Shown here piece by piece: positions 32,845-42,564 of a stretch of 47,078 nt of DNA (within the stretch, counting starts at the first letter, position 1; every line of letters begins with the position of its first letter). The stretch is taken from contig LCEZ01000003.1 in NCBI GenBank assembly GCA_000995845.1, positions 1 through 47,078 on the forward strand. Direction: 5' to 3'. Source of the DNA: Parcubacteria group bacterium GW2011_GWD2_43_10 (GTDB lineage Bacteria; Patescibacteriota; Patescibacteriia; Veblenbacterales; UBA10138). Position numbers and translations under genes: made by a program. The notes under the pieces were generated by a model, which was not told the origin of the DNA, did not search any database, and saw only the letters and a program-made list of their open reading frames with translations.

Positions 32845-33930
32845 ATGAAAGTCGCATTAGCACATGATCATTTAAATCAAATTGGCGGCGCCGAAAGGGT
32901 ATTGCGCCAATTTCACCAGCTTTACCCAGACGCCCCGGTTTTTACTTTGCTATATGACGAGGCGACAGTAGGGGATTATTTTAAAAATTGGGATATTCGG
33001 ACATCTTTTCTAGAACGCCTGCCCGGGGGTGCCCGGTGGTTTAAATGGTATGTTTGGTTAATGCCGACGGCCGTTGAGCAAATTGACTTAAGTGGTTTTG
33101 ATTTAGTCATAAGTTCGGCTTCTGCTTTGATCAAAGGATTATTAGTTAAACCGGAAACCATAAATATTTGTTACTGCCATACTCCAACGCGGTATCTATG
33201 GAGCGACACCCATCAATATACTTCTGATTTGCCCCAACCAAAATTAGTTAAAAAAATATTGCCTTTAGTGCTGAACTATTTACGGCAATGGGATTATATA
33301 GCCTCACAACGAGTAGATTATTTTGTGGCCAATTCGCAATTCGTGGCTAAAAGGATCAAAAAGTATTATGGCCGTGATTCGGTGGTAATTTATCCGCCAG
33401 TGGATACGGCGGCAACTGACTTAGTTGAACCGCAAGATTATTTCTTGTTGATTTCACGACTCCGGCCGTATAAACGTGTTGATTTGGCCATTAAAGCTTT
33501 TAATAAGCTCGGCATACCTTTAAAAATAATTGGTGCCGGTGAACAAGAAGTTGAGTTGCGTAACTTAGCCAAGTCAAATATTGAATTCTTAGGCCAGGTA
33601 ACTGACCAGGAAAAACGTTATTATTTAGGCCATTGCCGTGCTTTAATTCATCCCCAAGAAGAGGATTTTGGCATTACGGCAGTAGAAGCTATGGCTGCCG
33701 GACGGCCAGTGATTGCTTATGGCGCCGGTGGAGCTTTAGAAACAATTGAACCAGGGGTAAGTGGTGTATTTTTCCAAGAACAAAGCTGGGAAGAATTAGC
33801 TGATGCTGTTATTCGTTTTCGTTATGAGAGTTTTGAGCCTGAGGTTATTCGCCAGCGCGCGCAAAAATTTTCCCGCGCCAACTTCATAGATAATTGGCAA
33901 AAATACGTTAGTAAAGTAATTACTAAATAA
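32845..33930 (+). CDS. GT4 glycosyltransferase 1
   Basis: This 361-residue GT-B enzyme begins with MKVALAHDHLNQIGGAERVLRQF, the donor-side entry seen in mannosyltransferase-type GT4 proteins. The C-terminal donor domain has ISRLRPYKRVDLAIKAFNKLG near 195-215 and HPQEEDFGITAVEAMAAGRPVIAYGAGGALETI near 268-300, with the EX7E-like pair. It lies 3 bases after the phosphotransferase and probably adds the second sugar. Confidence 0.9.
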   Translation: MKVALAHDHLNQIGGAERVLRQFHQLYPDAPVFTLLYDEATVGDYFKNWDIRTSFLERLPGGARWFKWYVWLMPTAVEQIDLSGFDLVISSASALIKGLLVKPETINICYCHTPTRYLWSDTHQYTSDLPQPKLVKKILPLVLNYLRQWDYIASQRVDYFVANSQFVAKRIKKYYGRDSVVIYPPVDTAATDLVEPQDYFLLISRLRPYKRVDLAIKAFNKLGIPLKIIGAGEQEVELRNLAKSNIEFLGQVTDQEKRYYLGHCRALIHPQEEDFGITAVEAMAAGRPVIAYGAGGALETIEPGVSGVFFQEQSWEELADAVIRFRYESFEPEVIRQRAQKFSRANFIDNWQKYVSKVITK

Positions 33931-33938
33931 TTGCCAAT

Positions 33939-35102
33939 ATGCGACTGGCAGTTGATCTTCGTTGTTTACAAGACAAAACACGCACCGGCGTGGGTGAGTA
34001 CGCTTGGCAAGTTCTTAAATATTTATCATTAGATCCAAGCATTTCTCTGAGCGGCTTTGCTAACGCTACTGGGCGGATAGATTGGCCTCCTGAACTTGCA
34101 CGAATAGCTGCCATTAAAAGAGGCCGGATACCCAATAAACTGATGAATCTTTTGTTTTGGCTTAAACTAGGCTCGAGCATTGATAAAATTTTAAAATCAG
34201 ATACTTCTAAGATTGATGCATTGTGGTTGCCTAATCCCAGTTTTATTAATGTCAGCGAAAATGTGCCTGTGCTATTAACTGTTCATGATCTATCATTTAT
34301 TCATTATCCTGGTTTTTTTCCTGGAAAGGGGAAATTATGGTATTTTCCAGCTGTTCACCATTTACTAAATAAAGGTTTGCCAGCCAGGTCGTTGGTGGCA
34401 GCGGTTTCACAACACACCGCTGACGATTTAATTCAAGAGTTTCCTCATCTTAAAAATAAAGTTCGAGTTGTACCACCAGGGCTAGATGATAAATATTTTC
34501 ATGAGCCAACCGCTAACAACCTAGAGGATGCGAAGCAGAAATATGGCTTGCCAGAGAATTTTCTACTATCCTTGGGCACGATTGAACCAAGAAAAAATTA
34601 TCATTTGCTTTTGCTGATGTATGAAAAATTACTTGAGCTACACCCTGACTTTCCTTATGATTTAGTGATCGCCGGCGGCTGGGGCTGGCGCTATCAGTCT
34701 ATCAAACGTACTTGGGCCAGACTTAAATCACGTCAACATATAAAATTCATTGGCTATGTGGCTGATGAAGATAAGCCAGCCTTATATCGTTTAGCTGAAA
34801 TTTTCTTGTTCCCATCACTTTACGAAGGCATTGGTTTGCCGCCTTTAGAAGCTATGGCCGCCGGTACGCCGGTGATAGCTAGCCACAGTTCGTCCTTGCC
34901 TGAAGTTATTGGCCAGGCGGGGGTCTTATTGTCGCCTTATTTAGTTGATTCCTGGGTATATACAACTAATTGGCTGGTAAATGATATTAGCGCACGCCAA
35001 GAACTAAAGCAAAAAGGTCTTATTCAGGCTAAACAATTCTCCTGGCAAAAAACTGCGTCGGTTTATAAAGGTTTATTTTCTGAATTAGCGGCTAAATCAT
35101 GA
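33939..35102 (+). CDS. GT4 glycosyltransferase 2
   Basis: This 387-residue GT-B enzyme begins MRLAVDLRCLQDKTRTGVGEYAWQVLKYL, the GVGEY entry of a second GT4 subgroup. The donor domain shows LSLGTIEPRKNYHLLL near 208-223 and FPSLYEGIGLPPLEAMAAGTPVIASHSSSLPEVIG near 290-324. It overlaps the next gene by 4 bases (ATGA). The donor sugar is not known. Confidence 0.9.
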   Translation: MRLAVDLRCLQDKTRTGVGEYAWQVLKYLSLDPSISLSGFANATGRIDWPPELARIAAIKRGRIPNKLMNLLFWLKLGSSIDKILKSDTSKIDALWLPNPSFINVSENVPVLLTVHDLSFIHYPGFFPGKGKLWYFPAVHHLLNKGLPARSLVAAVSQHTADDLIQEFPHLKNKVRVVPPGLDDKYFHEPTANNLEDAKQKYGLPENFLLSLGTIEPRKNYHLLLLMYEKLLELHPDFPYDLVIAGGWGWRYQSIKRTWARLKSRQHIKFIGYVADEDKPALYRLAEIFLFPSLYEGIGLPPLEAMAAGTPVIASHSSSLPEVIGQAGVLLSPYLVDSWVYTTNWLVNDISARQELKQKGLIQAKQFSWQKTASVYKGLFSELAAKS

Positions 35103-36199
35103 AAATTCTAATTGATGCCAGATTGTACGGACTTCATCATCGCGGGCTTGGCCGATATTTGGTAGAGTTGATTAAAGGTATAATTTCAGCTGATAAAATA
35201 AACCAATACATTCTTTTGATTGATCCGGCTACCCGCCGGCAATTTCCCGTCTTGCCGCCTAATATTGTCTTACAGGAAGCGCCTTATCGGGTATATGGTC
35301 TATCAGAACAAATATTAATACCTCGGTTAATAAAAAAACTCAAGCCTGATTTGGTTCACTGGCCTCATTTTAATGCGCCTTATTTTTGTCCTTGTCCTTT
35401 TGTAATAACAATTCATGACCTAATATTACACCACGCTCCAACTGAGCGCGCTTCTCGCTTGCCAGGATTATTTTATTGGTTTAAGGTCACGGTTTATCGC
35501 TGTCTGATTAAGCGATTGGTAAAAAAAGCCAATCGTATTATAACTGTCAGCCAAACAGTGGCGGCTGACTTAAAGTATTTTTACCCGTTTGCCAGTAAAA
35601 AAATAGTTACTATATACTTAGCCCCAGCGGAATTGCCCCGAGCTTCAGCAGTTATGCCAAATAATCCATATTTATTGGCAGTAGGTGCAGCTTATCCTCA
35701 TAAAAATCTGGATCGGGTAATTACCGCCGTATCTTTAGTCAGAAAAAAGATCCCTAACCTTGAACTATATTTAGTAGGCCGGATTGATTTTTTTGCCGAT
35801 CGGCTTAAGCAATCTATTAAGTCTCAGGGGTATTCCGATTGGGTAAAATTCTTAGGGCAGGTAAGCGATAAAGATTTATCAAATTTATATCAGGGTTGCC
35901 AAGCTTATTTATTATTATCATTACAAGAGGGTTTTGGTTTAGGACCGCTGGAGGCTATATCACAAGGGGCCTTGGTAATTGCCTCTGATATTCCAGTATT
36001 GCGCGAAGTCTTAAATAACGGTGCTTTATTAGCTGATCCTAGTAGCCTAGCGTCCATGGTTGAAACAATAGTTAACAGTTTTAAACCAGAAGTTAGAGAA
36101 CAAACCCTGACCGCGGCTAAACATATACTTAAAAAGTATTCTTGGTCAGAAACAGTTAATAAAACCCTCAAAATCTATCAGGAAGCAATTGTGAAATAA
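35099..36199 (+). CDS. GT4 glycosyltransferase 3
   Basis: This 366-residue enzyme shares the layout of the preceding one (LIDARLYGLHHRGLGRYLVELI at 3-24, LAVGAAYPHKNLDRVI near 197-212, LLSLQEGFGLGPLEAISQGALVIASDIPVLREVL near 275-308) and may be an old duplicate of it. It is the third transferase of the run and ends 27 bases before the DUF4012 gene, which has its own promoter. Confidence 0.9.
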   Translation: MKILIDARLYGLHHRGLGRYLVELIKGIISADKINQYILLIDPATRRQFPVLPPNIVLQEAPYRVYGLSEQILIPRLIKKLKPDLVHWPHFNAPYFCPCPFVITIHDLILHHAPTERASRLPGLFYWFKVTVYRCLIKRLVKKANRIITVSQTVAADLKYFYPFASKKIVTIYLAPAELPRASAVMPNNPYLLAVGAAYPHKNLDRVITAVSLVRKKIPNLELYLVGRIDFFADRLKQSIKSQGYSDWVKFLGQVSDKDLSNLYQGCQAYLLLSLQEGFGLGPLEAISQGALVIASDIPVLREVLNNGALLADPSSLASMVETIVNSFKPEVREQTLTAAKHILKKYSWSETVNKTLKIYQEAIVK

Positions 36200-36217
36200 G
36201 GCTTTATTGCTTATACT
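36189..36217 (+). promoter_or_regulatory. promoter of the DUF4012 gene
   Basis: TTGTGA (36189-36194), 17 nt and TATACT (36212-36217). The -10 ends 9 nt before the ATG. Confidence 0.6.
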
Positions 36218-36226
36218 AAATAAAGT

Positions 36227-38752
36227 ATGGCCGTGTCTAATAAAAGAATCCGCCGACAGTTGTCTTCGTCGGCTAATCAGCACCATTGGCCCTGGTGGCA
36301 ATTAGATTTGGCCAATGAGTCAAATGCTTTAAAGGGTCGGGAGCGGGTTTTACTATCACGCCACATTATAAATCTTCGGCCCATATCAGCCGGGCAATCA
36401 GCTAAACAGATTGTTTCTAGTAAATTAGATTCCGAGCTTGATCAGACTGCCATTAATTTTATTAGTTTAATTAAGCCCGAGGCTTATTCTCTGACTAATT
36501 TTCTAAAGCGAATTATTATCGGACGGCCTCGGCTACGGGATTTAAGTGTGGTTTTTGTATTAGAAATAGTGACAGCTATTTTAGATTTAATATGGTTAAG
36601 CTTTTTTATTTTTTTTATTAGGCTTTATGAGGAAAGTCGCTTGATCAATCGTTCTATTTGGTTTGATGTTATAAATTTTTCCAGAGCAGTTTATACTGTT
36701 TTAGCCTGGCCTTTTAAGTTTTATAGCAGGGGAAAAATCGACCAGCCGCCTAAAGTAAGGAGAAATACATTTGTCAGCTTACAACCCAAAATTATATTAG
36801 CTCAGACTGGGGTATTTTTAGCACTAATCTTAGCTGTGATTTTACCGCTTAAGGGCATAGCTACTTGGCAAAACTTAAACTGGCAAGGGCATGAAGCTAT
36901 TAATTTGGCGCAAAGTGGTTTTTTGGGATTAGAACAAGCCGGCAGTTTATTAGCTCAAGGTGATCCGGTTCTGGCTGAGGCCCAGCTAAGTCAAGCTAAA
37001 GATTACTTTAGCCAAGCCCAGGTAATAGTAGATGAAGTTGATCATAACCTTGCCGGCTTGTTAAATCAGTTACCGATAGTGGGTGATAAATTGACGGCGG
37101 CGAAGCTAATACTCAGTGCTAGTCAGGAAATTACTATGGCCGCCAGTATCGTGGCGCGAACTTTGACCAACCTAGATCAGATTAGTTCGGAAGCAGCTTT
37201 TAGTTTCGGTCCTAGTTTGCATGCCCTAAATTTAGCCGCGGCTGATCTTAAGCCCCATTTAGCCGCGGCTACTAAATATTTAAGCCTAGTTGATGCAACT
37301 GATTTACCTTCTAGTTATCAAGCTAGCCTAACACTGGTCCGCGAGCAGCTTAATGAACTGGAGAGCAATTTAACAGCAGTCTTATCACTGCCACAATTAT
37401 TAGGTCAATTATTAAATACACCCGAACCAAAAACCTACGCTATTTTATTTCAAAATACAACTGAGTTAAGGCCGACTGGGGGATTTGCTGGCAGTTTGGC
37501 CTTGATTGAAGTGTCGATGGGGGAAATCAGGTCAGTTAACATTCCTGGAGGCGGTCCGTATGATTATCAGGGTTCGCTCGCGCGAGTAATTAGACCGCCT
37601 GAGCCTTTGCGCTTGGTTAGAGAAACCTGGCAACTGCAAGATGCTAACTGGTTTTATGATTTCCCAAGCTCAGCCCAAAAAATCATGTGGTTCTTAAAAG
37701 AATCTGGCGGACCAACGACTGATGGTGTGGCGGCTTTGAATTCTGATGTAGTGGTTGATCTGCTCCGAATAACTGGTCCAATTGAATTGCCTCAATATGG
37801 TAAAGTTTTAACCGCTGATAATTTTTTACGCGAAACTCAGGCAGCAGTTGAGATTGAATATGATCGAGAGCAAAACCGACCAAAGCAATTTATTGCTGAT
37901 CTAGCGCCCTTGCTGTTTGCCAAGTTACTTGAGCTAAAAGGTGATGACTTAATAAATTTAAGCGCCTTGATTAACACCAGTTTATTAAACAAAGGCCTAC
38001 AATTTTATTCAACCAATCCACTGGTGCAGGAGCAATTTGAGGAATTTGGCTGGGCCGGCCAAATACAGAGTACGGCGGCAGATTATTTGGCAATAGTGAG
38101 AACTAACATTGGCGGCGGTAAGACTGATGGTGTTATTAGGGAACAAGTTAGACACCAGGTGGAAATTTCCCCAACCGGTGAATTAATAGTGCATTTGACT
38201 ATCAAGCGCACACATACCGGCGATGAACGCGATACGTTTGAGGGTAGACGCAATGTATCTTATTTGCGATTTTATGTCCCAGCTGGTTCAACTTTATTAG
38301 CCACCCAAGGATTTACGCCGCCGCTCTCAAGTTATTATCGGCAAGTCCCAACGTCAGCTGAAACTGATGCTGATTTAGCCGCTTTAGAACGTGAATTGAA
38401 AATAGACACTTCATCTAACACTAGGGTAACGACTGAATTTGCTAAAACCGTCTTTGCTAATTGGCTGAGTGTGGCCCCGGGTGAAACTAAGAGTGCTGAG
38501 ATTACTTATCGGTTGCCCTTCCGCTTAAGTGCCGGCGCGACTTGGCAAGATCTTAGGCGCTATTCAATATTATTTCAGCGGCAATCAGGCGTTAAGCCAA
38601 TTGATTTTATTTCCGAAATCAGCTGGCCCGAAGACTTTCGTTTGCGCTGGCAAGAAACCTCACAACCACCAGTAATTAGCGATCATAGCTTAGAAATGCA
38701 TTCTGATTGGCAGACTGATGAATACTACGGGATTATACTGGAGAAAAAATAA
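36227..38752 (+). CDS. DUF4012 surface protein
   Basis: This 841-residue protein has a basic N-terminal cytosolic region, hydrophobic stretches near 105-165 and one near 190-210, then a long external part. The DUF4012 core lies near 400-560 (YAILFQNTTELRPTGGFAGSLALIEVSMGEIRSVNIPGGGPYDYQG). DUF4012 proteins are common next to polysaccharide genes in CPR and Actinobacteria. A role in glycan attachment has been suggested from context only, and this locus fits it. Confidence 0.9.
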   Translation: MAVSNKRIRRQLSSSANQHHWPWWQLDLANESNALKGRERVLLSRHIINLRPISAGQSAKQIVSSKLDSELDQTAINFISLIKPEAYSLTNFLKRIIIGRPRLRDLSVVFVLEIVTAILDLIWLSFFIFFIRLYEESRLINRSIWFDVINFSRAVYTVLAWPFKFYSRGKIDQPPKVRRNTFVSLQPKIILAQTGVFLALILAVILPLKGIATWQNLNWQGHEAINLAQSGFLGLEQAGSLLAQGDPVLAEAQLSQAKDYFSQAQVIVDEVDHNLAGLLNQLPIVGDKLTAAKLILSASQEITMAASIVARTLTNLDQISSEAAFSFGPSLHALNLAAADLKPHLAAATKYLSLVDATDLPSSYQASLTLVREQLNELESNLTAVLSLPQLLGQLLNTPEPKTYAILFQNTTELRPTGGFAGSLALIEVSMGEIRSVNIPGGGPYDYQGSLARVIRPPEPLRLVRETWQLQDANWFYDFPSSAQKIMWFLKESGGPTTDGVAALNSDVVVDLLRITGPIELPQYGKVLTADNFLRETQAAVEIEYDREQNRPKQFIADLAPLLFAKLLELKGDDLINLSALINTSLLNKGLQFYSTNPLVQEQFEEFGWAGQIQSTAADYLAIVRTNIGGGKTDGVIREQVRHQVEISPTGELIVHLTIKRTHTGDERDTFEGRRNVSYLRFYVPAGSTLLATQGFTPPLSSYYRQVPTSAETDADLAALERELKIDTSSNTRVTTEFAKTVFANWLSVAPGETKSAEITYRLPFRLSAGATWQDLRRYSILFQRQSGVKPIDFISEISWPEDFRLRWQETSQPPVISDHSLEMHSDWQTDEYYGIILEKK

Positions 38753-38770
38753 CTTTATTAGCTTACCCTC

Positions 38771-38799
38771 TTGACAATTTTTAATTTTTGTGCTAACCT
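38771..38799 (+). promoter_or_regulatory. promoter of the murJ leader RNA
   Basis: TTGACA (38771-38776), 17 nt and TAACCT (38794-38799). The predicted start near 38806 is about 190 nt before the murJ ATG. The long leader contrasts with the near-leaderless genes. Confidence 0.7.
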
Positions 38800-38815
38800 A
38801 AGTATTGTTGTTACT

Positions 38816-38963
38816 AAGAGTTTCGTCTGGTTGGAGGGTATTAGAGAATGCTCCGAAGGCCTGTATAATCACGCTTCTTAGTGTGAGTTGTACACCCTTC
38901 CTGCTTGGATACCAGTATTTTGGTCACTTCAAGCCTTCTCACCTCCAGCCAGCTGAAACTCTT
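38816..38963 (+). ncRNA. structured RNA of unknown family (6S-like shape) upstream of murJ
   Basis: A long closing helix forms from AAGAGTTTC (38816-38824) with GAAACTCTT (38955-38963) and from CTGGTTGGAGG (38827-38837) with CCTCCAGCCAG (38942-38952). That is 20 pairs with one G-U and a 2x2 internal loop. Inside, an asymmetric bubble is followed by GAAGGC (38855-38860) with GCCTTC (38933-38938) and by two small hairpins. The length (148 nt) and the long stem with a bubble recall 6S RNA. I cannot confirm that, and the two tip hairpins are not classic. A U-rich stretch follows the helix. It could be a separate RNA or a murJ leader. Confidence 0.55.
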
Positions 38964-38992
38964 ATTTGTTTATTAGAAAAATTAAACCAGTT

Positions 38993-40600
38993 ATGCGGTT
39001 TAATTATGATGTAATAAATAACGGACGCGATAGTGTAACTAAAGGGGCCTTAATTGTGGCGTCTTTTGGTATTTTGTCGCGCTTTTTAGGTTTATTACGA
39101 GATCGGTTATTAGCTTCAACTTGGGGAGCCAATGAAATATTGGATGCCTATTATGCGGCTTTTAAAATACCTGATTTTATTTTTAATTCCTTAGTCTTAG
39201 GTGCTTTGGCTTCAGCTTTGATACCGATTTTTATCCAATATCGGGAAAATAAAGGAACAGCCCAGGCTTATGAGCTAGTCAATAAAATACTGAATTTACT
39301 CATTGTAGTTTTATTGGGCGCCGCTGTCATGGCCGCCATAGCCTCACCTTGGTTGGTTAAAATAATTGCCCCGGGCTTTAGTTTGTACACCCTAACCTTA
39401 ACTAGCCAGTTAACTCGGGTGATGCTGTTGGCGGTTGTAATCTTTGGCGCCTCCAATGTTCTATCCAGCGTCTTGCAAGCCCAGCAACGCTTGACTGCTT
39501 TTGCCTTGGCTCCAGTTTTATACAATGTTGGCATAATTGCCGGCCTAATTTTATTTGTGCCAATGTTTGGCCCTTATGGTTTGGCCTGGGGCGTGGTTTT
39601 GGGCAGTTTGCTTCACTTATTGGTGCAACTGCCGGCCATGAGAAAAATCAACTGGCGGTGGCAGCCTTTATTTTCTTTTAAAGATACGGGCGTACGCCAA
39701 GTATTAGCCTTGTTAGGTCCGCGGACATTGGGGTTAGTAGCTTCTCAAATTAACCAAATAATCACAGTTGGTTTTGTTTCCAGCTTAGCGGTGGGCAGTT
39801 TGGCCGCTTTTAGTTTGGCGCTTAACTTGCATAGTTTTTCTATAAATGTTTTTGGCGTTTCTTTAGCGATCGCGGTTTTTCCGCTTTTAAGTCAGGCCTT
39901 CAGCACTAGTCAGCCGAGTGATTTTATTCATCACTTTAGCCTCAACCTCAGGCGAATTTTATTTTATGTTATGCCCTTGTCAGTTTTATTTTTGGTATTA
40001 AGAGCTCAATTAGTCAGGGTAGTGCTAGGCAGCGGGGCGTTTGACTGGAGTGACACTATTGCCACCGCCCAAGTTTTAGGGTTTTTAGCATTAGCTATTG
40101 TTTCTGATAGCCTACTGCCTTTGGTGGCTAGGGCTTTTTATGCTTTAAAAGATACTAAAACACCGGTAATAGCCGCCCTGGTTAGTATTACGGTTAATTT
40201 TGCCCTTCTTTTTATCTTGCGCCCCTTTGCTTTATCCGGTGTTGGTATCGCTTATGTTTGTTCTAGTGTAATTAATTTAGTCATTCTTATAGCAATTTTA
40301 GGGCAGCGCTTGGGTAATTTAGGTTCAAGTTGGATTATTGCTGGCATTTGGCAAATGGTTTTAGGTTCCCTAGTCGCCGGCTCAGCAGCCTATGGCACCT
40401 TGTATTTAGTAGCGCCTCAGGTTGATATGAATACCTTTATTGGCATTTTTACCCAAGGTTTATTAGCTGGACTAGCTGGGGTAGTTAGTTATCTGGTGAT
40501 AAGCTTAGCCTTTAATTTAGCTGAGATTCATTTTGTCCGCCGCTGGTTAGCCAGCGCTTGGCAATCACTCAGCAATAAACATAAACCAAGTTTAAGCTAA
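38993..40600 (+). CDS. murJ: lipid II flippase MurJ
   Basis: This membrane protein moves the cell-wall precursor across the membrane. From the ATG at 38993 it has 535 residues and about 14 membrane segments. MATE/MurJ motifs include GALIVASFGILSRFLGLLRDRLLASTWGANEILDAYYAAFKIPDF near 18-62, and the conserved FKIPDFIFNSLVLGALASALIPIF stretch follows. The frame extends to a TTG at 38966, but that codon lies just after the RNA helix. The ATG in TTATG context fits the other starts. Confidence 0.95.
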   Translation: MRFNYDVINNGRDSVTKGALIVASFGILSRFLGLLRDRLLASTWGANEILDAYYAAFKIPDFIFNSLVLGALASALIPIFIQYRENKGTAQAYELVNKILNLLIVVLLGAAVMAAIASPWLVKIIAPGFSLYTLTLTSQLTRVMLLAVVIFGASNVLSSVLQAQQRLTAFALAPVLYNVGIIAGLILFVPMFGPYGLAWGVVLGSLLHLLVQLPAMRKINWRWQPLFSFKDTGVRQVLALLGPRTLGLVASQINQIITVGFVSSLAVGSLAAFSLALNLHSFSINVFGVSLAIAVFPLLSQAFSTSQPSDFIHHFSLNLRRILFYVMPLSVLFLVLRAQLVRVVLGSGAFDWSDTIATAQVLGFLALAIVSDSLLPLVARAFYALKDTKTPVIAALVSITVNFALLFILRPFALSGVGIAYVCSSVINLVILIAILGQRLGNLGSSWIIAGIWQMVLGSLVAGSAAYGTLYLVAPQVDMNTFIGIFTQGLLAGLAGVVSYLVISLAFNLAEIHFVRRWLASAWQSLSNKHKPSLS

Positions 40601-40602
40601 TT

Positions 40603-42396
40603 ATGTCAGCTGGCATTAGAAATTTTTGCATCATTGCCCATATTGATCACGGCAAATCAACTTTGGCTGACAGGTTGTTGGAAATAACTGGCACCATCGG
40701 CAAGCGTGAAATGCAGGCTCAATTTTTGGATCAAATGGATCTGGAACGCGAGCGCGGCATCACTATTAAGCTGCAGCCGGTAACCATGAACTGGCAGGGC
40801 TATATTTTGAATTTAATTGATACGCCCGGGCACGTGGACTTTACCTATGAGGTTTCGCGGTCACTAGCTTGCGTGGAGGGTGCAATTTTGTTGGTTGATG
40901 CCACCCAGGGGGTGCAGGCTCAAACCATCGCTAATCTAGATCTGGCCCGAGCGGTTGGTTTAACTATTATACCTGTGATCAATAAAATTGATCTGCCGGC
41001 CGCTGACGTTGCCAGCACAGCGGAGCAGATCAGTGAACTTTTGGGCGTACCGGCAGCCTCTATCCATCAGGTATCAGGCAAGACTGGCCAGGGTGTGGCT
41101 GAAGTTTTACAAGCAGTTATTGATCAAGTGCCGCCGCCTGAGGCAGGAGATGAGCAAGCCGCCCGCGCGCTTATTTTTGATTCTCATTATGATGATTACA
41201 GGGGCGTGATCGCGGCGGTCAGAGTAACCGATGGAGTGTTCAAAGCTGAAATGCCGTATCAGTTACTAGGCACAAAGTCTAAAGGCACATTGCTTGAAGT
41301 TGGACAGTTTATACCTCAGCTAAAACCTACACCTGCTTTAAGTGCTGGGGCAATTGGCTATGTTGCCACTGGGCTTAAGGATATTAAGCAGGTGCGAGTA
41401 GGCGACACCCTGGCTTCTAGTAAATCGCCAGCTAAGGCCTTAGCTGGCTACCGCGAGGTTAGGCCTATGGTCTTTGCCGGTTTTTATCCAGCTGGCGGTG
41501 AGGATATAGGTGATTTAAGAGAAGCTTTGGGAAAATTAAGCCTGAATGATTCAAGCTTAATTTATGAAGGTGAACATTCACCCGCCTTAGGCTTTGGCTT
41601 TCGTTGCGGTTTTTTGGGGCTGCTGCATTTAGATGTTACGCGTGAACGCTTAAAACGTGAATATAAATTGGAAGTGACCATCACCACTCCCTCGGTTGCC
41701 CATGAGGTCAAATTAAAAACCGGCGAGACCTTGGTGATCCATAGCGCCCTAGAACTACCAACACCGGATAAGGTTGCTGAAGTACAAGAGCCTTATGTGC
41801 GCGTAGATATTGTTTCACCGCCTGAGTATTTGGGCGCACTCATGACCGTGGCCCAGGATTTCCGCGGTAGCTATATCACCACCGACTATCTTGGCTCAGG
41901 CCAAGAGCAAGCCCGGGCTATTCTGCGTTATGAACTGCCCTTAAACGCTATACTGGTTGATTTTTACGATAAACTTAAAAGTGTTAGTGCTGGTTATGCT
42001 TCACTCAATTATGATTTTATTGGTTACCGACCTTGCCAGGTTCGGCGTTTGGATGTGCTGGTGGCGGACGAAGCAGTGGAAGCTTTATCAACTATTGTTT
42101 ATGAGGATGAATCCTATCGCCGGGCACGAGTGATCGCAGGCAAACTTAAGCAGGTGTTGCCTCGGCAAATGTTTGAAATCAAAATTCAGGTGGCAATCGG
42201 CGGGCGAATCTTAGCTTCAGAAAGACTGCCGGCTATGCGTAAAGATGTACTCAAGCGCGCTTCCTCGGGCGGTGATGTCACTAGAAAGCGCAAGCTCTTA
42301 GAAAAACAAAAGGCCGGCAAGAAGCGCATGCGCTTGCAAGGCCGGGTTGATATTCCGCCAGAAGCGTATTTAGCCCTGGTTAGTCGCGAAGAATAA
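40603..42396 (+). CDS. lepA: elongation factor 4
   Basis: This 597-residue translational GTPase can back-translocate stalled ribosomes. It has the G1 AHIDHGKST at 12-20, G2 RERGITIKLQ near 49-58, G3 DTPGHVDFTYE near 74-84 and G4 NKIDLP near 128-133. The LepA-specific C-terminal domain ends with KRKLLEKQKAGKKRMRLQGRVDIPPEAYLALV. The length is normal. It starts 2 bases after murJ. Confidence 0.98.
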   Translation: MSAGIRNFCIIAHIDHGKSTLADRLLEITGTIGKREMQAQFLDQMDLERERGITIKLQPVTMNWQGYILNLIDTPGHVDFTYEVSRSLACVEGAILLVDATQGVQAQTIANLDLARAVGLTIIPVINKIDLPAADVASTAEQISELLGVPAASIHQVSGKTGQGVAEVLQAVIDQVPPPEAGDEQAARALIFDSHYDDYRGVIAAVRVTDGVFKAEMPYQLLGTKSKGTLLEVGQFIPQLKPTPALSAGAIGYVATGLKDIKQVRVGDTLASSKSPAKALAGYREVRPMVFAGFYPAGGEDIGDLREALGKLSLNDSSLIYEGEHSPALGFGFRCGFLGLLHLDVTRERLKREYKLEVTITTPSVAHEVKLKTGETLVIHSALELPTPDKVAEVQEPYVRVDIVSPPEYLGALMTVAQDFRGSYITTDYLGSGQEQARAILRYELPLNAILVDFYDKLKSVSAGYASLNYDFIGYRPCQVRRLDVLVADEAVEALSTIVYEDESYRRARVIAGKLKQVLPRQMFEIKIQVAIGGRILASERLPAMRKDVLKRASSGGDVTRKRKLLEKQKAGKKRMRLQGRVDIPPEAYLALVSREE

Positions 42397-42400
42397 TTTA

Positions 42401-42502
42401 TCAGCCAGTTAGGGCGGGGGCCACGGTTAAAAGAACCAGAGTTGCACTAACAATGATAGTCAGAATAATCCAAACAATTTTGTGACGCGAACGTTTTGAC
42501 AT
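42401..42502 (-). CDS. 33-residue single-pass membrane peptide
   Basis: A short minus-strand frame reads MSKRSRHK, then a hydrophobic run (IVWIILTIIVSATLVLLTVA), then PALTG and TGA. The basic start followed by one membrane helix is a convincing coding shape, and it fills the gap between lepA and the divIC gene. A possible -10 (TGCTAAACT) lies about 12 nt upstream. No family is known to me. Confidence 0.5.
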   Translation of the reverse strand: MSKRSRHKIVWIILTIIVSATLVLLTVAPALTG

Positions 42503-42549
42503 AACAATGGAAGTTTAGCAAAAAAGCGGTCAGAGCGGCAAGATTGTGA

Positions 42550-42555
42550 TATAAT
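42550..42555 (+). promoter_or_regulatory. -10 box of the divIC/ftsB unit
   Basis: A consensus TATAAT ends 9 nt before the ATG at 42565. The -35 is weak (CGGTCA at 42527-42532). Confidence 0.55.
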
Positions 42556-42564
42556 TTTAATACT

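Noticed and set aside
38816..38963. SRP RNA or tmRNA
   Set aside because: No GGAA-type SRP tetraloop with the usual flanking bases, and no tRNA-like ends or tag reading frame.
38966..38992. TTG start for murJ
   Set aside because: It adds nine polar residues before the first conserved stretch, directly after the RNA helix. The ATG at 38993 fits the family and the local start context.
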